From Allantophomopsis cytisporea (taxonomy: Eukaryota > Ascomycota > Leotiomycetes > Phacidiales > Phacidiaceae), in the NCBI GenBank assembly GCA_024752435.1, contig CP103036.1, positions 1,364,001 through 1,428,000 of the forward strand: DNA of 64,000 nt, given 5' to 3'. Position 1 is the stretch's first letter. Each line of letters starts with the position of its first letter. The notes below the pieces were generated by a model. That model saw only the letters and a list, made by a program, of their open reading frames with translations, was not told where the DNA came from and ran no database searches. The position numbers and the translations under genes are program-made. This document shows, one piece after another, positions 25,290-38,181 of the stretch.

Positions 25290-27196
25290 ATGGACCCCAA
25301 CCTTGAAAAACACCCCAGCGTGGAGAGACACGACAACGAAACACTATTGTCTTCGAAAAACTCCTATGCCGAAACAAACGATGATAGAATTGAGAAGCAT
25401 TCTGACGATGTGCTCTCTTCGACTCCGGACATCGAGCATGAGGATGTCGAACGTATGGATGCACTGCACGAAGAGGACTTGGAGAGAGGTCGGGTATGTT
25501 ACAAGACCCAAGAACTTGCCGATGTGTCACGTCGCGTTACTTTACTTACTGAAAGCTATAGCCTCATGATGTCGCTTCGATCAAGACAGGTGCCAAAACC
25601 GAACACCATGATCTCGAACGCACAAACACTCGCAACAGTATCGGCAGTCGACTCTCCAAAGTAGTCACTAGTCTCAGCCGAAAGAGCAAGAAGCAAGGTC
25701 TCGAGCCAGATAAGATTCCACTGACAAACCTTGATGCCGGTATTGTAGGCTGGGAATCACAAGACGATCCTGAAATGCCCCTCAACTTCGCCAACAAGAG
25801 AAAATATTTCCTCTTGGGTTTAATTTCTGCTGTTACCTTCATCTCCCCTCTTGCGTCATCTATGTTTGCCCCGGGTGTATCCTTCATGGATGAGGAGTTT
25901 GGAAATACTTCAACGCTCCTGTCCGCCTTCACTGTGTCCATCTTTGTCCTTGGGTATGTTGTGGGCCCGATTTTCCTCGCTCCATTGTGTGAGATCTACG
26001 GTCGTCGTCCTGTCCTGACTGGTGCCAATATCTGCTTCGTCGTCTGGCAGATTGGCTGTGCTCTTGCTCCAAACCTGGGGGCTCTCATAGCCTTCCGCTT
26101 CCTCGCTGGAATTGGTGGCTCGGGCTGCTTGACGATTGGAGGCGGGGTCATTTCGGATCTTTTCCATCTGCATCAGAGAGGGTTAGTTATGATACCTATT
26201 TCAGTCGCCTATAAAAACAGTCACTAATACTTGCGCTGCAGAACGGCAACAGCAATTTATACTCTTGGCCCCTTATTCGGTCCAGTTGTAGGCCCCATCT
26301 GCGGTGGCTTTATCGCACAACGCGCTGGCTGGCGCTGGGTCTTCTGGGTTCTCTTAATCTCTGGCGCTGTCGTGACTGTCAGTATCGAAATCTTGAACCG
26401 CGAAACCAACCATAGGGTACTGATGCTGCGCAAAACCAAAGCACTCCGCAAATCCCTCAATCGCCCGGAGCTGCAAAGCTGCTATGACCCTGACAGGACT
26501 CTTGAGAATAAAGCGCAGATCCTCCGCACTGGCCTCACGCGACCGTTGAAGATGCTCTTCACGTCACCTATTGTGTTTCTCCTTTCGCTGTACATGTCTG
26601 TCGTTTATGGTCTGCTGTATCTACTCTTCACGACTATCACATCCGTCTTCCAGGAAACGTATGGCTGGGCGATCGATATCTGCGGTTTGGCGTACATCGG
26701 CATTGGAATCGGCTTCTTCGCCGGCATTGCAGTCGTAGCTAAGGTCTCGGATGCAACAGTTGTGCGCATGACAAAGGCCAATGACAACGTCTTCGAGCCG
26801 GAGATGCGACTATCAGCCTGCGTCATCTTTGCGTGCTTCATCCCCATCTCGTTCTTCTGGTATGGATGGAGTGCTGAGAAACATGTTCATTGGTTCAGCA
26901 CCCTTGTCTCCCTCGTTCCTTTCGGCTTCGGTATGATTGGTATCTTCATCCCTATTCAAACGTACCTTATCGACTCCTATCCGGCTTTCGCTGCGTCCGC
27001 CATCGCAGCCCTTACCATCTCCCGTTCCCTCTTCGGTGCCTTACTTCCTATGGCTGGTCCGACCATGTACCAATCCCTTGGTCTTGGCTGGGGTAATACG
27101 ACGCTTGGATTCATCGCTGTTGCTCTTATTCCCGCGCCTGCGCTTATTTATAAGTTTGGTGGGAGGATTAGGAAGGACTATCCGATCAAGTTGTAG
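25290..27196 (+). CDS. MFS multidrug transporter, DHA1-like
   Basis: Proton-coupled major facilitator drug transporter of the fungal DHA1 (Flr1/Tpo1-like) group, probably in the plasma membrane. Exons 25290..25493, 25586..26181 and 26242..27196 give 584 residues. A long acidic cytosolic N-terminus (about 150 residues) leads to a DDPEMPLNFANKRK entry motif and then twelve predicted membrane segments. Motif A-like sequence is PLCEIYGRRPVL, and the R-G-x-A-x-A-xx-GP-xx-GP signature is split by the second intron (RG/TATAIYTLGPLFGPVVGP). The first intron must end at CAAG before 25586 to keep frame; ending at the next CAG would hit a stop. The cargo cannot be told from sequence. No biosynthetic genes adjoin it. 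Confidence 0.92.
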
Positions 27197-30100
27197 ATGG
27201 TTTGGTCAACCCTGTTGGGCAGGCTTTCAGGGCTTGAGGGAATCCTTGTGCATTGCTTGGGCGTTTGAGAAGTGTCATTCAATTTTTCTGCTTAGATGAG
27301 ATGTGCGGTGATTTTCAGACCTACATCTCGTGGAAGTAGCATGTTAGATATCCGAGATGGCTTCATTGCCTCCGCTCATTCTTTTAGTATAGTTGTAGAT
27401 AGGTAGATTTATGGATTGATACCCCTTTTTATGTTTCTGTCTGTAAGATACAATGTTATGTTGTGTGTTATATGAGAAGAGGAAGTGTGGGCTCGACTGG
27501 GGTCTTTGGGTGGGACATATGGTACTCAAAGGTATAAAGGCTGGCGTTGTGATATGATACTTCATGGTATGCACACCCACAGCAAGATGGGGATCAGATG
27601 GTATATATAAGTTTATCAGGCCCAGAGCACGCAATCATATCACATGGCGAACAGTGCTCACTTTTCGGGGATGGGCATGTTTGCTCGAGCTACTAGTAAA
27701 TCAGACTTGCAGTGCATATAAGGTAGATAGAATCACCTATCTAAGTCTGAGGAGTACTCATTTTCCGCAGACACTTGAAGTATAATTTCTAAGAATATGA
27801 CACGCAAGAAAGGTAAAGTGCTGTATGTATGATTACATAGACATCCGCCCAATCGATCACCCGCACCAACACCCATCCACCTCGAAACGGAAACCTACCT
27901 CAGCCTTCCCCAAGAACCCATCCGCAGCTATCGTCACCCAAATGCGGATATCCCAGGAACGCAAATCGCTGCCGGAGCAACCACAACACCGCAACAACCG
28001 CAACCGCAACGGCGACGGCCACGGCCACGGCCACCAGTCCGCTTCCAGCACGGCATGTCATTGGACAGAGTCTTAACTGCGTTCACATGTCGCTGCCGAT
28101 TGCGTACCTTAGTGTTTGCTCGTGGGCTCGGCACATGAGGTCTGGGATTCGATGGATTAAGGTTCTTCCCTCTCCCGTGTATAATATTCTTCACCTAAGG
28201 AACCCGCCTCATCTTACAATGCGATAGGGCGCTCGCGGCAAAGATATGTATGTATGTATACGTAACGAACTTATGCGGTTACGTACGACTTTTGATCGGC
28301 GCTCCTCCGCTCTCCTCTGCTGCGCATGTAGAAGGTACCGCATTCGGTATTTGTCGTTCTGGCTGTGTACGCTGCGTTTGTACCGCGGTCTGGTCTGGTC
28401 TGGTAACTTGCGTATCAGTATCATGAGAATATTCCGTCCGTTGCCGATTGTCGTTGACTTGACCGTGACGCAGGTCTTAGCGATAGCGTACTCGGTGGGG
28501 CTCCTCTGGGGGGAAGTGGATACATATTGAACTTCTCGCCTCCGGCTGCCGAGATACAGGCATCACAACGGTACGTACCCATGCAGCAGCGCAGATGCAC
28601 GGGCAGGCATGGCACACACTCACGCAGTATCTGTGCGGGCGATGGGCGCGTCGAGAGCTGGGTGGGTTTGGGTTTGGGAGTGGAATTTTGGGTCTTGGTC
28701 TGCGTCCTGGGGAGTCCCTTTGTGGCTTGTACTTTGGGTAGAGTGGTTAGTGAATTGTAGAAGTCGTGGAAATGTCTGCTGATCACGCGGTGGGAGGCAC
28801 GGTGAGGGAGGGTTTGGAATAGTAGTGCAGTGCAGCACGGTACGCCACCGTGCGGTCAATGAATTGAGGGATTTGAGGGGATCAAGAGCATTGCTTCAAG
28901 CTTGTGATTTGTACTATTGATGAAGCTACTGTCGCATATGAGTCAAGCGGTTGAAAGGGAGAGGAGAAGAGACGAGGTGAAGGGTGGAGAGGAGAGGAAA
29001 CGAGGATAAGGACGAAGGACGAAGGACGAGAACGAGGTCTGTCTCTCACTCATCTCTCATCTCATCGGGTGACATGGCGCTCAAACAAATGTCTCGACAT
29101 AGGGATGTATGTTAGTCCGTGGTATGATCGATACTGGAGGAGAACTTGCTCAAGATTGCTCAAGATTGCTCAAGATATAGTAGAAATGGCTCGTGCTGGC
29201 AGAGATGAGACGGGGGACTGTGCGAAAAGGTGATTTTTTTTTTTAATTCTTCTTTTTCTCTCTCTGTGCTTTGAGTAAATCTACTCTCACTCTTCTTCAA
29301 TCGAAGAGTTAATCGAGTGACATCGAGATGTATGTACTGTTTAGTGATTGTCATGGATTGAGAGGGCGACCACATGCATCGAATCGACAAGATATTAAAG
29401 ATCCACTTTCACATGAGCCAGAACCTTCTACATTCCACATTCACCGGCAAGATAAGGCGTGTCGGTCAGTCGGTTACCAACATCACCGTAAGCACCCTTC
29501 TCTTTCACCAATGATCATTTTTCTCTTACAGATTGATAGAAGATTCTCGACCGGCTCAGCATGAAAGAAACACAAAATCAAAAGGAAAAAGAAAGAAGAA
29601 AAACAGTCGGAAAAGTGGTTCTCGATATGCTTTGTGTGAGGTGAGAATTTACAAAAAAGCTCCGATATTTGGTTGTGGCTGGTCCACTCCCATCAGCCTA
29701 TGAAAATGGCCAATTTCAGTTTCACTCTCGAGATATCGGGTCGCCTGCCCTCCATAATTACGGAAATTAGACTTAGGCTTCTTGGAAACCTTGAAGCCTA
29801 CGCTGCTTTCTCCTGCGAGTGTGAAGAGACTTGCAGTTGCAGTTATGCCATGCGACCCCGAGGGGTCAGAGAGTAGAGAAGAATGCAAGGAATACAGCCG
29901 CTATCGTTCGATACCGTTCACTAGCACACACCACGCCAAATCTATTTCCGACTCCGGGAGGAGGAGAAGGAGAAAAAGAAAAAGAATGATAAGAAAATTG
30001 ACGTGAGTACATACATGCCTTTCTCTCCAACAATGCAAACAGTGAAAACGAACGTCATACGCTTGGACACAACACCAAAGTGGAGAGAAACGGGAGAAAG

Positions 30101-30567
30101 CTTGACCCATCGAGGGAAAACAGTCTGACTTGTGTGGGGCATGGCTGTCTTCATATATCAATTCATTCCTCTCCCTCCTCCCAGCCTCTTCTCTCCTCTC
30201 TTTCTACTACTCAGCCCTCGGACTCCTCATCTTACTACGGCAAGGTATTTCTGATTGTTCCTGGTATCGATATCATCTATAAGTCTACCCTCAATTTATT
30301 TGAATTCGACTTCTTTTTGTGGTTTCTTCACACTCCGGGGTTTCAGTCTCAAGCCACCTTTTCCTCTGCTGCTTGCCAATTCATACGCCCAATTCCCTAC
30401 AGTTATCTATCTACTCTCACATACACTCTGCCACCCAATCTACTCCAGCCCTCACCACATACGTCTCATCTTCCTTGCCATTTTCCTACTGCGCATCCAG
30501 AGTCTGAACACTCATCATTCTCACGTCCCTCCTCTCCTCTCTCTCTCTCCCACCTCCTTTCGGAGAT
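27197..30567. other. 3.4-kb intergenic region between two MFS genes
   Basis: No supported gene. It contains GGCCAC/GCAACC-type simple repeats near 27985-28035 and purine-rich runs (28950-29040). Strong pyrimidine-rich tracts (30150-30560) form the leader of the next transporter; frames read through these are Ser/Leu/Pro-rich artefacts. Confidence 0.5.
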
Positions 30568-32315
30568 ATGCTCCAATCTCAGCACAAATCCAACCTCAAT
30601 GCCGATAAATTCCCCACTTTGCAACTATTCCTGCTAGGTATGTATCACTGTTATGTGAAATGTGCCTCCCATCACCCGCCCAAGAGACAAAACCGGAGCC
30701 AAATCTAAGAAATCAGACTAACATCCCCCAGCAATCGTCCGTGTAGCTGAGCCCATTGCCCTCACCTCCATCTTCCCCTATGCCTGGTCCCTGATCAAGA
30801 GATTCCAAGTCGGCGAGGAACGCGATGCCTCTTTCTATGCAGGCTTGCTCATTTCGGCCTTCTCTCTGGCCGAGGCTCTAACGGGTATGTACTGGGGCGC
30901 TTTATCAGACCGCATTGGTCGCAAGCCAGTGCTCTTGATTGGATGTGCTGGCACGATGATGAGCATGATCATGGTTGGCTTTGCCAGAAACATCTGGGTG
31001 GCTTTGATAGGTCGTGCCCTGGGTGGAATGCTGAACGGTAACATTGGCGTTATCCAGACTATGGTGGGAGAGCTTTGTACAAGACCCGAATGGGAACGTG
31101 AGTTTTGCCTCTCTTCTCCGTTTCTTGTTGATGGGCGAAAGGAGGTCTCGTGAGATGTGCAATTGCTGACTTGCCATAGCTCGAGCATACTCTGTCATGC
31201 CCTTCGTCTGGAGTATAGGGACGATTATTGGCCCAACAATCGGTGGTACATTTGCCTCACCTCATGATTCCTGGCCCATCATGTTCCCCTCCTCTTCCAT
31301 CTTCACACGCTTCCCCTACCTCCTTCCAAACCTCATTTGCGCTGTCATGCTCTTAACCTCCATCATTGCCGGTTGGCTACTACTGCAAGAGACGCACCCG
31401 GATCACCGCCCCATCTCTATAAGTGCACCAGTCTCCACGGATGAAACCCCCCTCTTTGCCACTCCACACCAACAGTCAGTGCATACAGATGCATATGGCA
31501 CCTTCCAAGATCCAAAAACCTCCAAACCACCTTCCCTCCTCTCATTTTCCTCCCTCCCAGAAACTCTGTCCGAGAAGGTGTTCACAAAGCCGGTAATATC
31601 ACTCATCCTGGCCCTCGCCATCTTCTCCTATCACAGCATGACCTACGATCACCTCCTCCCCATCTTCTTCGAAGACGAACGTTCCCCGATACCTCTCACT
31701 CTCTCCAACTTCCTCTCCGTCCCCTCAGGCCTAGGTCTGTCGCTTCGCGCTGTAGGCGGAATAATGTCGATACAAGGCGTAATCGCCCTACTAATCCAAG
31801 CCATCGTCTTCCCAACACTCGCCTCCCTCTTCGGCGTCTTCCCGCTCTTCATAACAGTCACGCTCCTCCATCCGCTCGCCTACGCAATCATGCCCCTCCT
31901 CGTCCTCTTCCCCGCCAATTCCACCTCGCTCACCGTCGCCATCTACTCCGCGCTCACGGTGCGAGAACTCACGGGAATCATCGCCTACCCCGTGCTCTTG
32001 ATCCTCATCAAAGACGCCGCGCCGAATCCGCGGAGCCTGGGCAGGATCAACGGCCTTGCGGCCGCGGCTGGTGCTGCCTCTCGCACCATTTCGCCGCCTT
32101 TTGCGGGGGCGTTGTATGGGCTTGGCCATGAGTGTGGGATTGCGGGACTTGCGTGGTGGGGAAGTGTGGCTGTTGCGGGTGCGGGTGCTTTGCAGAGCCT
32201 TTTTGTGGTGAGAGCGATGGACAGGGGGGACGAGGAGTGGGTTGGAAAAGATGGGCTTGTTGTGAGGGTTAGGGAGGTTAGCGAGGGGAGCCAGAGTGGG
32301 TTTGAGAGTGAGTGA
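30568..32315 (+). CDS. MFS transporter, ZIFL/YCR023C-like
   Basis: Major facilitator of the fungal group related to plant ZIF-like proteins and yeast YCR023C. Exons 30568..30637, 30732..31097 and 31180..32315 give 523 residues. The N-terminal exon (MLQSQHKSNLNADKFPTLQL) is read in a frame different from the long Ser-rich frame that overlaps it. The first intron restores LFLLAIVRVAEPIALTSIFPYAW, a family hallmark. Motif A is GALSDRIGRKPVLLIGC; then GRALGGMLNGNIGVIQTMVGEL and the second intron inside RPEWE/PRAYSVMPFVWSIG. A hydrophilic central loop (about residues 205-270) separates the two six-helix halves. Substrate unknown; relatives have been linked to metal or organic-acid export. Start choice is supported by conserved spacing to the first helix. 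Confidence 0.9.
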
Positions 32316-33581
32316 TGTGATGAAGTTGAGGATGCATCTTGTTTGCTTTTATGGTTGGCACTTTTAGCGCGGCGTTTGGGGCGGCTACATGGTGTTTATG
32401 ATGGGAAAACTGGTGTAGTATTATAAATGAAATGGAATAGATAAAACGAGAATGTTAAGAAAGCTGCTGTGGAGTTGGGGTCAATTGAGTGATTTGCTGT
32501 CTCACTTACTCGTGAGTGTCAATGATCTCCGAGCATTCATAATTCAAGAGAAGCAACTTGATATCCATCCCCTGTTCGCATGCCATGTATTAGTAGTCTT
32601 AAGTTGATGATAACACATGATAATTAAAATGCTATTCAATAAAGGTTAACGAAACAAGCGATGTGACTTGCTACATTAACGATATCTCTAATTTTCTACC
32701 TGGGGAATGCCTATATTTCCACTCATGACGGTCGTTAAGAATTCAATTTTCGAAAGTATGAAAATGACTCAAGATATCCGCATGTATAGTCCTAGTCTTC
32801 TAAGGTCTTGTCGGTGCTAAAGGCAATGATAACCTCGCTCATTGCTGAATCTACTTCCCTCATTATCATTACTATGCATAGACATAGGTAAGAAAGCTAC
32901 CAAGACCACAAATATAGCACCCAAAGAACAAGAGTATGCTTGCCTTCATGGTGAGCTTGCGTCCTCCTTAAAGAATATGAATTTCTTTTTCTTCTCGTCT
33001 GGTGTTCCTTCTCTACCACCCATTTCTGCATTTTGTATGACTACGAATTGAGGTGAGTGTAGATCGTCTGATTATGCTAAACGATGGGGTCCGTTGAAGA
33101 ATGGTGGCAGAAATATGGAGAGTGCAATATTCTCATCGGTAGAACAATCCTGAATATCAAGCTAGGGATTAGTTCTTAACAACAGATCATTCTAGGATGC
33201 AGAGCGATTCAAAGCGGTAAATAAAAATGTATAATAAGGATGGTCGGGACAGTAAGATAATATTCCAACCGCCTAACGCCATTGATAGTGATGATATGAG
33301 TAGCGATAGCAATACTACACAAGTATCCAAGACAAACACGAACCCAAGCCCTGATACTTCGAAACAGACGAACACACAAACAGGTGAGCCTCAACAACCA
33401 TAGGGCCCAATTAGCCAAACGTGAGTAGTAATCAAAAAGTCATAATACCCGCAACTACACAAGCCAGAAGAAACACATAGAATAACGTACACAAGCAAAT
33501 CAAAGAACACAACAAACAAACGATGTATGCATAAGACAAATGCAAAAAGACACACATAAGACGTCTCCGAGGGAGAGCCAG
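32316..33581. other. Intergenic, AT-rich
   Basis: Convergent 3' region between the plus-strand transporter and the minus-strand repeat-motif gene. No supported gene was seen in it. Confidence 0.5.
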
Positions 33582-35052
33582 TTACATCCATGAAGGATGC
33601 TCATCAAGAGATCCAAAAACCCCTGAGGTACGGAGAGTATTTCCTTTTTCCGGTCTACGGGAAGGCAGGATTCTGCAGATCCGCTTCATCGATTGTTCAA
33701 AGTCTGCTGAGATTCGCAACTTTCTCTTCTGTCTCGTAGTGTTGGTGGCCACAGGAACAGATGACGAGGGTAGAAATGCAAGAGTAGGTGAGGCAACACC
33801 AGAAACGGGGGTGAGGGTTTTGGAAGCGAACGGGACAACGGGTGCCGTAGCACGGACATCAATCATCCTATCATCTTTCATAGAAAACTTGAGACGCTGC
33901 TTGGGCACGATATCGGGGATTGTGAATCGCTCCTCATCGGTAAGAGTGGGGAATCTAGGCGGCGGAACGATGAGAGGAACTGTAGGGCGTGGAAGGGTCT
34001 GAGGAGATGCAAGACCAGTATTTAGTCGCTTGCGCGGTAGAAGAGATGGGAGGTCGACCCGCTTGGTGGGCTGTTTTGGTGCCTTGATAGCAGGGCGTGG
34101 AAGACTCTCTTTTAATGGAGGCCTAAAGGCACTCTCTTCTTCCAAAGACATATTTAAACGGCGTCGGGGTGTAATGTCTGGGATTATGTACTTGTTTACA
34201 TCATTCATAGATCGAGTGGAACGAGGAGCTGGAGTAATATATGGAGATACTACCGGTGTCGGACGCTCTTCCTCCATAGAAAGGTTCAGACCCCTTTTTG
34301 GTGTGACATTTGGGAGTCTGAAGCGAACATCCTCATCCTTAGTCTGTGTAGAAATATCTCTACTAGTAGAGAAAAGGTTGCTACAGAGGATCTTGATACT
34401 AGAACAGGGATTCGCGACCTCTTGGTGGTAACAGTAGACGTAATTGATGGCTGAGCAGAAGAAGAGGAAGAGACAAAAACAGAACGACAAGCGGTTACAG
34501 AAACGAAATCGAGATGCGACAAAGGCGAACCAGTAGAGGATAGGATATTCGATACAGAACCAGAAGATAAGCCGGAAGAGGAAACGAACGGGGATACAAT
34601 AATGGAGCCAGAAGAGAGAACCTGGCAGTCTGGCGTAGAGCACGCAGATCTAGAGAAGCACTAGCAGTAGCACTGACAGCAGGGATATAAACGTGGTCGA
34701 TAACTGAAGAATCAACAAGACGAACCGAGTGAATACGAGAGGAACCAGAAGATTGAAGAGAAGCATCGCGGCTATAGACCTTGTTGGCAATATTGCCATA
34801 TACGAACAAGCGAGAATCATTGCCACGGAAAACACCAGAGAGCACGAGAGATTCTGGGAGCACTTTGGCCGCCAGGGTAACCACACGTGCAGGGACAACG
34901 ATCTCCGCATCGGTGTTGGGTGAGTAACACCGAGGGAGGATCTTTGCTAGAGCATTCTTGAAGAATGCTCGAATACTAGGGAAGTGGGTTCGACTGGTCT
35001 TGGCTTTGTCCACAACGGACGTTTGTGAATATAATGCACCGAATGCTGCCAT
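33582..35052 (-). CDS. Unrecognised protein with repeated TPRRRLNMSLEEE-like motif
   Basis: Not a known family to me. The C-terminal 270 codons (from about 34350 down) carry a motif four times: PNVTPKRGLNLSMEEE, PDITPRRRLNMSLEEE, LPSLLPRKRLNTGL and PDIVPKQRLKFSMKDD, with Pro/Ser/Thr-rich spacers of about 30-45 residues. A basic C-terminus (RQKRKLR, SMKRICR) follows. The N-terminal part starts at ATG 35052 (MAAFGALYSQTSVVDKAK). Between the two parts the best coding texture changes frame twice: to a Ser-rich frame at about 34660 and to the repeat frame at about 34350. Possible introns exist (GTTCGT to CTGCTAG; GTAGCA to CACAG, 41 nt) but they are weak. The gene may therefore be mis-assembled, frameshifted or truly intron-split. 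The basic/acidic short motifs suggest a nuclear or scaffold-binding protein; this is a guess. Confidence 0.5.
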
Positions 35053-36451
35053 TGTGTATAATGGGTGGTAGCAAAGAAATTTGGTATATGATGTTGGCGA
35101 ACCGGCAAAGATGGGAGATTCTGATTGAAAATTCACAGTTTTGGTGGATTGAATACGTTGTTCTGATGAACAAAAATAAAGCCAGCAAAGAAGTGTGATG
35201 GTAAAGAGAAGAAATAAGAAGAAAACAAAACCTGGGGGGAGGGGGGGGATGCATACTTACAGGTGGGAATTCATCGTTCATAGGGAAGGAGGTTGCATTG
35301 TTTTGATTGAGAATCGTACCTACCTCTTGAGTAGAGAAAGTTTGAAAGTTCTGCGATATCGATATCGTTCCGAAGTATTCTGGGTGATTTCGTTATTAGA
35401 GAACTTCAGGTCAAGTGTGCAATTCTCTCATGATCAAAAGGAAGGAGCGCCAGCAAACAGCCTGATATTCAAAGACATTCGTCAAGGACCAGAGCATACC
35501 ATTCATACCCAGCAAAACCCTTAGTGACCCCACAACACAGATAGTATAAATTGCTGGGCGCATTCGAGATAACGTAGACAGAGATATCTCTTGAGGCAAG
35601 AGCAAGTGCTGGTGGGTGGAGGTGTGCAGACAGCAACCTCGAGTCCAGCCATTGTCCAGTAAAGCAATTATCTAGTATAACGAGAGTGATAATTGTGACC
35701 ATCAGAGGCTTCTATTAACAGATGACTGCATGTGTTTGGCACTATGCTCCGAAGTGATGCTGAGCGCTGATGGCTGGCATCGAAATGTCGTTGAAAGAAA
35801 GGGTGGGCGTGTGCGCTTATCTCACAATCGCGCGGGACGTAACGTAGGCGAGAAACAAAATGAGATAACCGATGTGAAACACATAAAAGTACACGTAGCT
35901 TTGTATGGAGATATGCCATGTAAAGAGATATTCTAAACCGGTCATCAGGATAAAATCTTCTCTGTGTGATGGCACCTGTTCATCTGATCAGAGAGTCTAG
36001 CAGTTTAACGGCTATTGAATAAGGTATGAATGTGGAAGAATAATGCATCTCACAAATTCATAATGAATGAACAAAGCACAAACGGTATCAAAATTCAGAA
36101 ACTCGAAGAGCAATGGTTTACCAAGCGACCAAAACAAGAGCAAATACATCAAAAAGTATCCAAACTCAAGTAACTCAATGTCAGTTCTCACTAACTCATA
36201 CACTCGAAGTTACAGAAGTATAGCATAATATGTAAGTGCAATGAATATTATCGAACTAACTCCAACAATCAGACACCGATTCTCACATTCTCACAATTTT
36301 CTTATCATATACAGACAAAGTGTAAAGCACCACATCATGCAAAGATCAAACTATAATCGATTCGTATCCATCCTCGCAATAACCCCGTAGGATATCAAAA
36401 ACGCCCAGCAATGCAGAACAAAAATACAAAATCAAGTATGTATGCCAAAGT
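35053..36451. other. Intergenic, no gene seen
   Basis: Upstream of the repeat-motif gene and downstream of the Nur1-type gene. It contains AT-rich sequence, a G-run near 35230-35248 and simple AG-rich parts, with no supported coding region. Confidence 0.5.
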
Positions 36452-37921
36452 TTAAAACTTTCCATCTCTATCCCTCCCAAAACGACTCATAATACCATCT
36501 CCACCTCTATTTTCCAACTTCGTAGGACTTCTCTGTCTCATGAACGTATCACGGAGTAGACCTTGCTCGGTTTCTCTCCGTCGTTTATTTGGACTGTGAC
36601 TTCTCTCCCTCGCTCTTCCCTGTTCGAGAGCAGTCATTTCGTAACTGTTCCTTGGTGGATCTTTCTTCATGTCAAATAGACCGTTTGCCTTTTTTAAGGG
36701 GCTGTTGGCATGGTTGTAGATGCCCAAGCTCCCACCATCATTTTGCCCTCTATCCATACCCGTAGAGGCACTGACGCCCTTAGACAGTGCTGAAGGAGTG
36801 GATGTTCGAAATTGTGGCTGACGGATCTTGAGTGTGTCGATGGTTCGGAAAGGAGTTTCTCGTTGTGAGTTTGCAACTGGGGTGTGAAACACAGTATTTG
36901 GAGTTAAAACGGTTCGACTGGGCACCATACCCGTATTATCAGGATCAATGTGTTTTGCGTATCGTGGGTTTGGATTGGTGCGGAATCCGCGCTTGAGAAT
37001 GGTAGTCGGGGTATGAACTTCGACCATCCCAGCCCCAAACTCTTGACCTTCCTCGGTTGGCGCGTCAAACTGTGTTCCAACGTCTCGAACTGCTGGGTTT
37101 GTACGAGGATGAACAAATTTGATATCGTATTCGTTCATGACTTCTTTGTGTATAACAGAGGTATCCTTAATCTGTTGAGAATAGTTCGACTGGACGAGCA
37201 GCAGCTGTGCCGAGAGTAGCACTTGTAAAAATAATGCAGTGACAACTGTAGTGCTTGGTCTTGGGTCCGATGAATTTACTGGAATAAACAGCCAGTAGAC
37301 CAAAACATGACCTGGACTGAAGAGACAGAACAGTCGCAAGCATATAGGTAGTGGATCCCATACAGCAAGTTCCCATACATCTCGAGTTTCGTCTGGATGT
37401 GCTCTGGATGCTGCACTCTGACTTTTGATGACCCTGGTCAAATATCGCAGAGGGGAGGCCGCTGGGGAAGAATCGACTCTCACCCGTTGCGCAGAAGGAG
37501 TGCTTGGTTGACTATCGATAGCATTCTCGAATAGTCGATAATGTCTCTTTCTGGAGAAGGTGTAGAAGGCATTTGCAACGGATATGAAAGTCAATAAAGT
37601 GACAAGAAATGAACACTATAAATGTCAGCAAATCGTAACCTGTTGTCTCCAATAGGGATTACGAACAAACCAGTTGAACCACCCCGTACTGTTATCATAG
37701 TCTGCAAAAATATCATCCACCACTTTGCCACTGGAAGCACCAGCAACCGATCTGGCAAGTAGAAAAACCAGATTGAGGGCCAATCCCGCAGGAACAGCGA
37801 AACTCTTGTGATCCCAATCCCTTGTCTCAATCTCCTCGGAAAGCCAGAGCAAGAAATCCAGTGGATTCAAATAAGACTTCAGTCTCTCCGCGAACGGCCT
37901 TCTTCTAATAAGGCGCGGCAT
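36452..37921 (-). CDS. nur1: Nuclear rim protein Nur1/Mug154 family
   Basis: Nuclear-envelope membrane protein. Yeast Nur1 works with Lrs4/Heh1-type partners in rDNA and telomere tethering; S. pombe calls the family Mug154. Exons 37667..37921 and 36452..37615 (intron 37616..37666, GTTCGT donor, TGCTGAC branch site) give 472 residues. The family N-terminus MPRLIRRRPFAERLKSYLNP is followed by LDFLLWLSEEIE and a first membrane helix. A second helix spans the splice (FLVTLLTFISVANAFYTF). The conserved block VWDPLPICLRLFCLFSPGHV leads into two more helices near residues 175-225. The C-terminal half is hydrophilic, rich in Arg/Ser/Pro and probably nucleoplasmic. The start at 37921 is preferred over an in-frame upstream codon because it opens the conserved block. 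The gene is head-to-head with the V-ATPase subunit F gene. Confidence 0.85.
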
Positions 37922-38181
37922 ATTGGGATAAGTTCGAAGCCGAATCAAGCACAAGCAACACCTCTCATTGTCGAAGTGGAAATAGTAGGGAATTCGTGAT
38001 GGCGAGGGCCCGAAAGTAGGCTTTCCTTTGTTTACGGACTTTTGGTTTCGGTGACGGAGCTCTCTCTGCGGCTTTCGCGAGCTACAGGGGTGTTACGTAG
38101 CTCGGTGCCGCTAGTGGGATCTGGAGTGGTTGCTGCGCGAGGACGACGAGAGCTTGTGCACGCATACCACAAGACAAAAAG
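37922..38181. promoter_or_regulatory. 260-bp bidirectional promoter, nur1 / vma7
   Basis: The two ATGs are 260 bp apart and point away from each other, so both core promoters must lie here or overlap the leaders. No TATA box is obvious. Confidence 0.6.

Noticed and set aside
30080..30637. 185-codon Ser-rich frame overlapping the second transporter start
   Set aside because: Reads the pyrimidine-rich leader; the true transporter exon uses a different frame from 30568.
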